DNA of 64,000 bases from Ancylostoma caninum (lineage: Eukaryota; Nematoda; Chromadorea; Rhabditida; Ancylostomatidae): NCBI GenBank assembly GCA_037903475.1, contig JBAJFG010000384.1:2301001-2365000 (forward strand), given 5' to 3'. Within the stretch, counting starts at the first letter, position 1, and every line of letters starts with the position of its first letter. A program made the translations under genes and the position numbers. Shown in pieces: positions 10,601-21,600 of this stretch. The notes under the pieces are model-generated. The model made no database searches and was not told where the DNA came from. It worked only from the letters and a program-made list of their open reading frames with translations.

Positions 10601-13600
10601 GTTCATATCCACTTATGCGTTTTGATGAAATACTACTATCTATCCTCTACGGTTCAGGTGTTTTTTTAATTGCTTTTGCTGCAAATTAGCATCAACACAA
10701 CAGAATTCATTTTCCTTGTGAAACTTCCAGCTAGTAGTGCGCTTCCGACCAGTTGTTCCTCGTGCTGATGGTACTGTGGAATATCGAGTGGTCGGACCAG
10801 TGAGTGCTCTTGTCGTCAGTGCTGCTGAAGGAAAGGCCTCATTAGACGTACATATCTTCAGGAAAGCCCTTGGGCAACCAGGCGTTCACCTGCCCGAGTT
10901 GTACCTGCTCGAGCGAAGAGCACTAAAGCTGCGAGCAAAAGAGATCGTTCTTTTGAAGCGGGGGAATTGGAAGCCTCGTCAAGCGAGGATTATTCGAGCG
11001 ATGAAAGTGATGAGAGTGAGTTCGCCTCATCTGAGGATGAACTGGAAGAAGCGAAACCACTGAACAGGTGAATCACCCTTCTCTACGAAGTCGTTCTTGT
11101 ACTACGATTGATGTTTCTTCAGAAGGAAATCGCTTGGTAGAGCTCAGTTGACCTACAAAACTGTCAGCGCGTTATCCCCTGCAAATAAACGTGGTAATTC
11201 CAAACTTGATCCAAGAATGGCTGTCAAGGTATGTGTTATGAAGAGATGCAGTTTGTTGTTTCATGGATGGTTTGTGTATGTTCCAGAAAGTTGAGACACT
11301 TGAAGACTTCCGTCGACGGTTGCATACAGCTGAAGTGCCCGAACGGATGCCATGTCGAGAGGAGGTAATCGTTCTCCTCGTTCTCATGCATATCAATTTT
11401 CGACGCCTGTGAGCTTTCATAGTTCTGTTGTACCATGAGAAAATCGTCTGTGCTAGCAAGCCGATCGTTTATGCTAGACTGGAAAGGAGGCGGCACTATG
11501 ATTAGCTGCTTCTTCCACTCGTTCTCATTTCACCTTTTTTATTCCTTGTTTGCAGTTTTCTCGATTATGTTATTAGGTTGATTCGTAAGTTCTGTCCCTA
11601 CTAGCACACTTTACTTCGAATTTATATAATTTTGAGAAAACGCGATTTCAACCAGTGATATATCTGTCATCTATGTAATTGACCCTGCGCTATCCGAGAA
11701 GGGCCTCGCCGATCCTGTCGCTTTAGAAAGAGCCATACTCTGACTGGGAAACGATCAATACCGTTGCTTAGATGTTTTTACGTTTAGTGATAAATTCTCC
11801 AGATATATCGATTTCTAGTGGCACAGCCAGCTCGTTTTCTGATAGGCCTAGCTTTAAGGCGTAAAATGTATGGTAAGTGATTTTCCAGCTAGACGTCTTC
11901 AAAAAATCCTACGTGAATTTCTTAGCATAGAGTTGGGCTTCGGCTGGCGTGAAGAAGATTTTGACGTTCAAGTGCAACTCCTGACCAAGTTCGTGAATAG
12001 GAGCGATTTGGTTGTATGTATAACTGGAGGCCATTACCGTACCTTTCTCTTTTACTAGCCTCCAGTGCTCAACTCCTTGAACACTGCACAATACATGCAG
12101 GAGAAGTTAGTTTTTGTATTGGCCTGGTTTTTTTTAGCGCTGCTGTTCCGGTGGTAAACTACAAATTACCAGCTATTTGAAGTTGGGCTATGCAACACAT
12201 GACAAGTCATTCCTTTTTCATTGAAGTCATGTAAAATCTCAACTCATGATGTTAGAGCTATTTCGTTCTAAAGAACCTTCGAATTGTATTGCACATTTCT
12301 AAAGTGCATTTTTATGAGTTTTTCTGCATTATTACACTCTGTAGCAGGCAAATCCACTGTTGATGTGAGTTTTAGGAAGCAGCCGAAGTAGAGCGTTTCA
12401 TTCGCAATGCAGTTTCTATACGAGGTACGAGCAGTGCAATGTACATAAGTGGCGTCCCTGGGACGGGGAAAACTGCTACAGTTATGTCGGTACGTCCTCC
12501 GTTTAAAGACCAATGAAATTGTTGTCTCGATTGTTTCTTAGTCTCACGTTTCGTCCGGTGATATCTCTCGTACTTATTGTTGAGTCGTTTTAGGTGGTCA
12601 AACAGCTAAGTCGAGATAGGTCATGCAGCAAATTCTGTTTTGTTGCCGTTAATGCAATGGAGTTTATAGAACCAAAGAAAATATTTGCCGAGATATATAA
12701 TCAGTGAGTCTTGTGGATATTTCTTTGATCAGTTATTCTATCATGAGCACTGATTGTCGTGACAGCTATTAGCATCGTTTTTCAGGATAACCGGAAACTG
12801 TTCTCGTATATCACCGGCTTCAGCCCGTAGGAAGTTGAATAGCATGTTTGAAATGGCGGATCATCGTCGCCCTCCGATAGTGATTCTTATCGATGAGCTC
12901 GACCAACTTTGTACCAAAAAGCAGGAGGTAAGTTGCCATCTCTTCCGCATCACACAGCACTGAGGATTATTTCCGATTAACTGGATTTTTACCTGGTGTT
13001 CATATCATGATGCAATGCATTTCTTTTCCTATTTCTTTAGTATCACGCATGCTTCGTTGTGAATTGTTTCAGCTTATTTACGACATATTTAATTGGACTG
13101 CGGTGGAATCGGCACGTGTCTCTGTAATGGCTATCGCTAATACATTAGACCTTCCCGAACGTATGCTTCCTCAGCGGGTTACTAGTCGCATAGTAAGTTC
13201 TGAAAAACCAAAAATCAACCATGGGTTTTTGTCAGCACCCAATGCTGTGACAGCTATTTGATAGCGAGGATCCCACTTTCAGGGCGCAGCTCGTATTTGC
13301 TTCCAGCCATATGAATTCCAACAGATAGAACGTATCATTCACGACCGCCTAAGGGGATCAACGAACGCTATAGACGAGGGCGCCGTACAGATTGCTGCGA
13401 GAAAGGTAAGAATTCTTATCTTTCATTGTCGTGCATAGATGGAGCCCTCTTTAATTTCTTCCTTATTTCTTTCTGCTAGGAGTTAAATACCCTCCCTCCC
13501 CTTTGTCGTAGCCTTAAAGTTTTCCAGGTTGAAGGAGCTGGGAAGCTTTCCTTTCTATGGCGAAATTTTATGGAGAATTTGCCTATTACTTGTAAACCTT

Positions 13601-15736
13601 TGGATCTGCATGTTTTCCTCTGAAATAATGATCATAATCTTACTTCTTATTAATTGGCAGTTCATGTGTGTGTGTGTGTGCGTGTGTGCACGAGAACCAG
13701 CCATCAAAAATGGAAAGTACCTGTACCATCGTGTTCAGCGCGTCGAGTTATGTATGAAAATGTGGTAAATTTTGATTTTTACCTTGATCTACTGGAGTTT
13801 CCGGCCACGTTTGTCACGTTCAGACATGTTAATGGCCAACAGTTGTTTTGATCACGGTCGGAATGAATGAGATAGGCTTTTGATTACAGAACCGTATAAA
13901 AGGAAAGAGAAGGGTAGGACACCTCTATAACGAAGAGGAGGAACCAAGCGAACGAGGGATGACACGGATGAGGGTTACGCCTTAGGATAGTGTAAGAGGT
14001 GGGCTGGAGGTGTGATAAGAATGCTCCGGCGTCCAAAAGCGGGGAAATGCCTGGAGTCGGGTCCAACGGCGTGATAAGGGTGCGCCGGCGTCCAAAAGCG
14101 AGGAAACGCCAGAAGTCGGGTCCAACGGCGTGATAAGGGTGCGCCGGCGTCCAAAAGCGAGGAAACGCCAGGAGTCGGGTCCAACGGTGTGATAAGGGTG
14201 CGCCGGCGTCCAAAAGCGGGGAAACGCCTGGAGTCGGGTCCAACAGTGTGATAAGGGTGCGCCGGCGTCCAAAAGCGGAGAAACGCCAGGGGTCGGGTCC
14301 AACGGCGTGATAAGGGTGCGCCGGCGTCCAAAAGCAGGGAAACGCCTGGAGTCGGGTCCAACGACGTGATAAAGGTGCGCAGGCATCCAAAAGCGGGGAA
14401 ACGCCTGGAGTCGGGTCCAACGGCGTGATAAGGGTGCGCCGGCGTCCAAAAGCGGGGAAACGCCTGGAGTCGGGTCCAACGGCGTGATAAGGGTGCACCG
14501 GCGTCTAAAAGTAGGGAAACGCCGTTGCCAGAAATTGTTGGAAAGGAGTTGCCCATAGTGGGTCAGTAGTTCCATGCACTGCGATAAAGAATACCTCTCT
14601 GTGGATAGTGTCTGTTCATCCACCTGCACCAATCTTATCTGAGGACTATGAAAATATGCGAGCGAAGCGAGCACGAAAAGAAGCCTGAGAGTCCGGCGTC
14701 AGCCGGACGATCAGGCTGGTTGTTATTTAATCTTCAGGTGGCGGCTGTGACTGGAGATTTGCGTAAAGCCATGGATCTTCTTCGACGAGCTATTGAGATT
14801 GCTATCGAAAAGGGTGCAAAAAAGCTTCTAGTTGAACACGTGAGCTCATCGGATATTATCTCGGGTTCGTTAAAGGGAGGTGTGTTCAAAGTATACCAAA
14901 ACGCTCTGCAGGTACTTTGTGCAACGCGCGAGGCGTCTTCAACTCTACTGGTTCACTTTGTGAAGTGCCTATCGAAGCATGCTCTACTCCTTTTCAAAGC
15001 TGCCATAACCCTTGTGAGTGTATTCAAAACGAATATATTCACATGAGTGTGTTTCTACGAATTTTCGGTAAGATTGGTTTCATCGCGGATTTCACGAGCC
15101 ATTCTGTTTAGGCGGAAAAGACCGACGATTTCTCTTTCGCCGAGCTATATGCCCAGTATGCCTCGTTTGCGGCTTTAGTTGAAGGCATAGCTCCATTGGT
15201 TGAATCCACTTTACTCTCTCTTGTTGGACAACTATGCTCGTAAGTTGCTTCATTGTTTGTCACAAAGCGCATCTTCTGCGTCTTGCAAAATGGCAAGCTC
15301 CCTTTAGTGTTCCTAATTATGCTATGCACTTGCAGCATTTTCTTTTCCATTTTTACAGCATTTTGCAGCTGTTTTTAGGTATTTTTTCATCAAAATAGAT
15401 CTTCATGTGAGCAAATGCATAGAATCCTTACAAAAACCTATAACTCTTTTGAGAAATGTTTCTAAGTCAAAACTGACTTTGAAAAAAAAAAAACTTATAA
15501 TTTGTGCAACATTTCATTCTGGTTCTAGTGTTTAAATGCGCTTTTTCCCTTTTTTAATGGTTAGGTTTTTCCTGCACTGACTAAAATTTAGCTGTTGTTC
15601 TTATTTCAGAATGCGGCTATTGGTCTCCTCTTCCGGTAGTCACATTCCTCGTAGGCGTCTTCGCCTGGGCATGTCGTACCAGGACGCCCAATCTGCTATA
15701 AAAATCCGAGAGAATGCCATACGGGAAAACTCTTAG
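7614..15736 (+). CDS. orc-1: Origin recognition complex subunit 1 (ORC1)
   Basis: Eighteen exons, all in phase: 7614-7710, 7908-8059, 9015-9143, 9948-10037, 10170-10267, 10319-10397, 10731-10799, 10862-11067, 11123-11228, 11287-11364, 12376-12489, 12594-12703, 12786-12927, 13073-13192, 13283-13405, 14738-15013, 15112-15239, 15610-15736 (747 aa). ORC1 is the AAA+ ATPase of the complex that marks replication origins and loads MCM with CDC6. Residues 1-340 are basic, low-complexity and rich in S/T-P, with an acidic patch around 310-330. The VPERMPCREE block precedes the AAA+ core. Walker A is GVPGTGKT (394-401), Walker B is VILIDELDQL with Asp479-Glu480, sensor 1 is AIANTLDLPERM (Asn513), and the sensor-2 region is TGDLRKAMDLLRRA (Arg580). 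A C-terminal winged-helix region ends RLGMSYQDAQSAI. There is no BAH domain, unlike vertebrate ORC1; I recall C. elegans ORC-1 also lacks it. The first exon begins right at a probable SL acceptor. Introns 2 and 15 carry copies of the same composite repeat and intron 3 carries a MITE. Confidence 0.95.
8097..8881 (+). mobile_element. Composite hairpin-minisatellite-(CA)n element, copy 3
   Basis: Located in ORC1 intron 2. Modules in order: hairpin ACCAGCCTGATCGTCCGGCT (8097-8133); the GCTCGCTTCGCTCGC block (about 8145); a unique segment containing GGTGCAGGTGGATGAACAG and TTTCTGGCAACGGCG (about 8190-8300); about four 59-bp minisatellite units (about 8300-8520); a CT-rich stretch; a body with CTCATTCATTCCGACTGTGA; a (CA)10-12 run at about 8843-8866; and the end TGCCAATTAAG. 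It is collinear, in inverse orientation, with the copy at 13650-14720. Confidence 0.9.
9402..9820 (+). mobile_element. MITE family B, copy 1 (about 419 bp)
   Basis: Terminal inverted repeats are TAAAGGCAGTGTATCACCTC at the left and GAGATGACATACTGCCCTTA at the right, each extended inward by CGTTTTCG / CGAAACGA. The inner block GCCGTTGATCTTATCGATCG and CAGCCGTGGCGGGCAGC recurs in the copy at 17037-17448. The tail ATCAGCGTGACGAGGAGG recurs at 19309-19779. It lies in ORC1 intron 3. No coding potential. Confidence 0.85.
13650..14720 (-). mobile_element. Composite hairpin-minisatellite-(CA)n element, copy 4 (inverse orientation)
   Basis: Located in ORC1 intron 15. In the inverse orientation it carries the modules of the 8.1-kb copy: TTAATTGGCAGTTCATG and a (TG)n run at 13650-13690, the body, about eight to nine 59-bp units at about 14025-14525, the GCTCGCTTCGCTCGC block inverted at about 14657, and the terminal hairpin ending GATCAGGCTGGT at 14720. 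The acceptor of ORC1 exon 16 begins only 17 bp later. Because the unit length is not a multiple of three but lacks stops, three overlapping 190-230-aa false ORFs appear here. Confidence 0.9.
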
Positions 15737-17036
15737 TTCATGGACTTTACGGGGTTCCAAATGAATTCTATAACACAGCTTTTTTATTCCCTATTTTAAC
15801 CTCATTTATTTTCGTTCCATCACATATTTATTGTTTTCTATTTGATAGCTGAAAGCTTATATTTAAGTTACTTTAGGTATCTATGGAAAAATAGTGTTGC
15901 AGAGCGTTTTTATCCTGTATTGTTGAACGAGGTCAATTATTTCAGCCAATTTTCTTCTAGCAGTATTACAATTTCCCAGCGGGGTTTTCTACTGTCTAGT
16001 GCAAGGCTATTCAAGATAAGTGGTGAGAATTTCGGGGTTGCTTTCTGGGCTTTCGGGAATCGCTCAACTTTTTGTCAGTGCAACGAGAAAGAATATTAAA
16101 ATCAGTTCTGCAGCAAATGATCAACCTTGTTGTGGTCATAATTGTGTAACCATCCCAACAAAATATATAAGGCGCGGATCACAATCGAGTATGAGTTTAC
16201 CATTTTGCCAAGGTATAATTGTTGAGCTGAAATTACCCCATGAGGACAATTTACAATAATTTGGCTTTCTTGTTTTCTGGTGATTGCTGCATGTAGACAT
16301 TTCCATGTATTTCACACTCACAATTGTATATTCCAAGGTGTTACATACATGTTGACTCCTTTTCCAGATTTTCTATATTAAACTTGTACTTCTGCGTAAT
16401 CACTGCCAGACTGTGAAGATTGTGAACGCTATAAACCTCACTTGTATCCTTATTTCTACTGCATGTTTATCATATGCGTTAACCCGAGACATGTGCGGAT
16501 GTCTGACATGTTCCACTTTGGCCCAGACAATTTTATCAGTGTAGAACTCACTCGTTCTTTTTATGTCACGTGGAAGTTTCAGATCTTGCATGTTCAGAGG
16601 CTGGGTATTTTTTTTCAAATGTAAGTATATGGGTGTATGCTTGGAAGCATGGATAAACATTTCGTTCTATACATATTTGTTTGCTATCTTTCTTCAAAAG
16701 TAGATATTGTATAAACCCAGTAAAACAAAAAAAAATAGATTGGATGAAGAGCCCTACCATTAGCCTTAAATATGTGTGTTGATCCCACACTTGTGAAAGA
16801 AAGCGTGTGAGAGTACTTTCTACAAGTGAAGTCTTTGAAATTTTTATGGTAAAGCAGGTAGACGTCTTCTGGCACAGATTTTTTTGGCAACTGTGTATTG
16901 CAGTGCATTCTTTAATCAATATTCAGCATTAGCAAGGCTCTGCAACTCAGGGAAAAATCGAAAACAACCGAATTTTTTGAGAAATCATGTTTATTTCTGT
17001 TATATCATTATTTTGCCTCCCATGATCTCCTCCTTC
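15737..17036. other. ORC1 3' flank, no gene seen
   Basis: AT-rich sequence follows the ORC1 stop, with T-rich stretches at 15780-15830 and an ATTAAA-like signal near 16377 that could be used for polyadenylation. Open frames here are short and have no start, splice or family context. ORC1 and the cyclase gene converge on this region from opposite strands. Confidence 0.45.
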
Positions 17037-17448
17037 AAAGGCAGAGAGCCACCTCACATTCGTGGTTGAGATAATGGCAGATCCTGCATCTCCACGACAC
17101 ACTGAATCCAGCGGTATAAGTAAATTGTCTCTAAAGAGTCTTTAAACCCGTTTTCCTGGACGGGGTCTGTAACAATTTGCTAATCCGAGTTGACGTGTGG
17201 AGCCGTTGATCTTATCGATTGAACACGCCAAGACTCGTTCACCAACGAAGCAGCCGTGGCAGGCAGCCAGCACAGCTTGGAGCGATCCGCCTCCCGGCTC
17301 CAAAAATGTAGTCGGTTCCTCCACTTCGAAAATGGGACCTTCGTCGCTCCTGAGCCTGTTGATGTACATTACTGGGATAAACATGGCGAGAAGGTCTAGG
17401 ATATGTCTATACCTTCAACGGACACGATGAGGTGGGCCCCTGCCTTTA
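17037..17448 (+). mobile_element. MITE family B, copy 2 (412 bp)
   Basis: The left end is AAAGGCAGAGAGCCACCTCA and the right end GAGGTGGGCCCCTGCCTTTA. These TIRs are diverged from, but clearly homologous to, those at 9402-9820. The inner block GCCGTTGATCTTATCGATTG followed by CAGCCGTGGCAGGCAGCC is shared with that copy in the same orientation. Confidence 0.8.
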
Positions 17449-18629
17449 ACCCCTAGAAAATGCTTTCAGCACAAAACCAACAAATTCACTCCAACAGCGT
17501 TTACTATGGTCACATCTGTACTCTATTTGTCGTTTCAGCACCTTGTAGGTCCAGAAGTGGACCGTAAGTTGGGACACTTTTGAATACTCTATTTCAAAGG
17601 AAGATTGCTCGAGAAACGTTATGAACGAAAAATGTGGGAAATGTATGATGGTATTCGGACAGACGAGAAAAGCGGATGGTAGGCCAACCACTTAACCGTA
17701 ATTGTTTTCGAAACAGGTCTCATTTAATCATGGATCCTATGTGTATTGAAGTTGTTGGGTTTGAATTAATGCTGTAATATGTTTTTGTTTCGGAGCAAGG
17801 GAAACCCAAGTTTTATACGTAGATTCGTGCGCTTTTTTTAAAGTTGCGCTTAATATGCTGCTCTCTCTCATTTTCTTCTTCATAGTTCCCCACACACCCA
17901 TCCTCCCTAGGATATATAAATGAAGGTTTTTTTTTATTAAGCTCATTGGGGCTCACTAGCGTGGTCAGCGCCATTAACCGTGAGGACCTCGGGGGTGTTC
18001 ATGAGATGATTTAGAAAAAAAAAGAAGCTCGCAAGAAATCAAATTCAAATGACAGCTTTCCACCTAAACATGTTTTGTTTTGTCTTTAATGTCAACATAC
18101 ACCCGAGGAATACGGCACTCAATATCAGCATGCTTTGTTCGTACATCTAGGTCAAAGAAATCCTGGGTATTTTTTCTGATCGATGCTGAGAAGATAATTT
18201 CTTTAAGTTCTTCAAAACACATGGTAACAAAGATCTCATTCGCTTCCTCAGAGGACCAGAGCACTGAGAGCAGCCAAATGTTGAGATTATCCAACAACGA
18301 CATAACATACAGAGACAGAAAAATGGACAAACGTCGAGATATCCACACAAAAGCACCGTACAAAGAGTGAGCAAATCGGGTTCAACACAAGGATAACAGC
18401 AATACTGAAGAAAACGCTTGACGAAGAGCACGAGCAGCACGTTCCCACCACCATGTGTGAAGAGGTGGTTCTCCTGTGCAAAATTACTCATGACCACCAT
18501 TTCCATACCGTGAAGAAACGTGCCGCTCGTGCCACCTCTACAGTTACCCGTCAACAACGTTGAAATCGTGAGCGTTAATGAACTTCGAATTTGAGATGCA
18601 GTGTGCATCGGATCAACAGCTTCAATGGA
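17449..18629 (-). other. Probable 3' UTR and flank of the cyclase gene
   Basis: On the minus strand this follows the cyclase stop at 18630. A minus-strand CTTAATAAAAAAA signal at about 17927-17942 could end a UTR of about 700 nt. The minus-strand frames over 18064-18608 are long but overlap each other, lack domains and are probably UTR noise. Confidence 0.4.
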
Positions 18630-21600
18630 TCAGTCCTGATCAATGTCGTCGAAGGTCGCCAGCTTGAAGTCGCCGAAGTTCTTGCGGATGTCGCGCGACA
18701 GCGCCTTCATCTCCTCGATCGCCAACCCTTCGTTGTCCGACTGCATCTCGTACTCATTCTCGTAGCCGATCGAGTGCACGGACTTCCAGCTGTAAGAAGG
18801 TGATAATCACCATGGGATGTTAACACCTCCGTTAAGGTCGCTGCTATACTCCTTGAGGAGTATAGCTTGCTGCCTGTTCAGCGATACTGGTTTTGGTACG
18901 TATTGATTAGTGTCGGCGACGGCACCAGCGACGCGCCGATAAAATCGATATCTATTAAAACTGCGGGAAAAACTAATAATCGATATGTATCAAAACTGCG
19001 TGACGCCGCACCGCTATTGAAATCACTTATTGAGAAGTATAACAATGGCCTCACTGCTTGAAGCAGAGTTCTTCAGGGAAATCGTTATCTAAAGGGCAAT
19101 TTATACTAGATGCGTGCGTTTGCGTATATATATGATGAAGGATAGGGAGAGTCGAATCGCTGGAGCAGCTCAGACGCCTTACGGCCTCGCGGCGGCCGCA
19201 CGTTCTTTCCACTGAGGATACACCGGGCGCGCTGACCAGTCTTCATGCAAAATCCTTCACAAATGGATGCGTGCGTCTGACGCACGCACCCTAACATAGA
19301 TTGCCCTTAAAGGCAGTTTATCATCTCAGGGATCGCGTTCGAGATTCCCACGTCAGTCAAACATGTGGGAGCCAGTGAGCAAAACGATGCAGATTATTTT
19401 TCAGGGGAACGTTGGAAACCCCGTAAGTTCCGGATTCATTTCGAAATTCTCGGCCAGTGGACGAGAGGCTTCATTCCTCAGCTAAAGCTTGGTGAAGGTG
19501 CGGCATGTTCTTCCAACACGGCAATACTCGCTCACTTAGTAATAGCAGCTACTGCTGAAAAGTTCATTTTAATGTGCAATCTCAGCTTCTCAGCTTCGCT
19601 TTTGCTAGCTTCCTAGCAAGGTAACTCGTCCGCTCCAATATCGACACTAGCTTCAAAATAGGGTTTTTTGACCGTTTTTTTTTTCAGATTTCAAGCACAT
19701 CATTGGAATCAGCGCGTCGAGTAGGAGCGAATTCCGTTGACGTCTCGATACCCATCACGAGGTGATATACTGCCTCTAAAGCTACATTTATAGCGTATCG
19801 AAGTCCGATCCGGTCGGATAAGAAAAGATACGTTTCGACCCTTATACGTATTTGTCCGACCAAAATCGATATGCATTCTTTCTTATCCGACCGGATCGGA
19901 CTGTGATGCACTATAAATGTAGCTTAACGCGAATGGCATACTACACAGCGACGCTGTTGCTGCGACCGTTCACCACCACAAGTTTTCTCAGAGTGGCTCC
20001 TATGCCAGTACGGTACTTCACGCAAACTGTGTGATAAGATATGAGAACTCGTAACATTTTGTTCCTACACTTCCATTCATTTTCTTCGGTGACGCTGTGA
20101 AGTATGCCATGGGTCTTAGGCTGCATGAGCGCATCTTTGGAACTAGGCTTGGTTGTTATTTTCCTGTGTTCAAAAATGCGAAATGGCCTGACGCTGCGCG
20201 CGCGAGTGACAAGTGTCCGAGAACGACACATAGGATCGGTGATTGCTGCGAGCTGCCCACAATCGATACGTATCAAAAACAATGTCGCCTGAGCGACAGC
20301 GACGCAGAGTGCCATTGTCCACGTGTAGTATAAAGTGAAATGAAGAATGAGCGACTCCCGTACCGCAATGGGTCGAGGTCAACGCTGCTGGCCGCGCTAC
20401 TGCACTGAGACTCCGTGTCGGCGTCTTCGCCCTTCTGGGACCGCCACCGCCTCTTGCGTCGTTTTTCTTGGGACCTAAAAACACTGCCATCGTCTCTTCA
20501 CAGCTGAAATGCACACGGCTGGGGTACCTCGACGTCCGTCCATTCGCGTTCGGCTCAACGTCGGAGAGCGCGGCTTCGGACTCCGCGTTGTCGTACTCGG
20601 TGTGACAAGCGGACGACATCGCGCGGTGCACGGACTTCATCGAGCCGTACGCGGCCGTGGGGAATGGGCGATACCTGGGAGGGAGAACACATGAAAATCT
20701 GTGCGCAAGAGCATGATGAAGGTTTTTGCTGTAGACTACAACAGGTAAAGAAATTCTTACTCCAAGGGCTTAATGTCGGCGAACTCCCCATATGCATTCA
20801 GCTCCTGGAGCATGCGGTCGACTCTGTTCGCGGCAGCTTCGAGTCGTTCTGCCGGGTCCGCCAACGAATCATCGTAATCGGTGGAAGTGCCCTACGCAAG
20901 GATGTCTCTGCTCAGAACTTGTAAGTAAGAAAATTGGGTGAGTATGGAGCGCTGTACCTGGGAAGGACGGTGTGGCTGAGTTTCGTGACTGACCACTCGG
21001 ATGGATTCACCAATCATAAAGCTAAGGTGCACCGCCCCTTCCAGGCATAACCTTCCACATTGAAAGATATGCAATGCCATATTTGAGGTGTACCTTCGTT
21101 TGTGTTCCCCCAATCGTAAGCGAAGAAGATCTACCAAAACAAAAAAATCTATTGTCAATAATCACTTGTTATGTCATTAATAATCAATAATCAATTGTTC
21201 AAATTAACTGAATGCTCATGCAAAATTCCAACAAGAAGACATAACTGAGTTTCTAGCTTTACAACCTGCGCCTTAAAAAGGACATATGCCTCAAGGCCTT
21301 GCAAGCTGATCATACAAATACTATCTCCAAGAAAGTTCAGAGACATACTCGCTTCATCCAGGAAAATGGATGCCGCAGCGATGATTTCGAGCCTCCTCGC
21401 CATCGTCGCCTGGCTGAAACAATCAAATTATGAGAAGCAGCACAAGGATAGCATGAAATACAAGTACTGCTAAACTAGTTTTATTTTCGCCTGAAATTTG
21501 TAGCGGAGGTCATGAAAATGTCACTAGTGGACCAATAATTATTTCAATTCTATTTCTGGAATACAACTGTTTCTGGAGTACAAGAGTGTGTTTAACTTTC

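Noticed and set aside
13884..14674. Three overlapping 190-230-codon minus-strand ORFs
   Set aside because: They are the 59-bp minisatellite read in three frames; the unit has no stop codon in any of them, so length is not evidence of coding.
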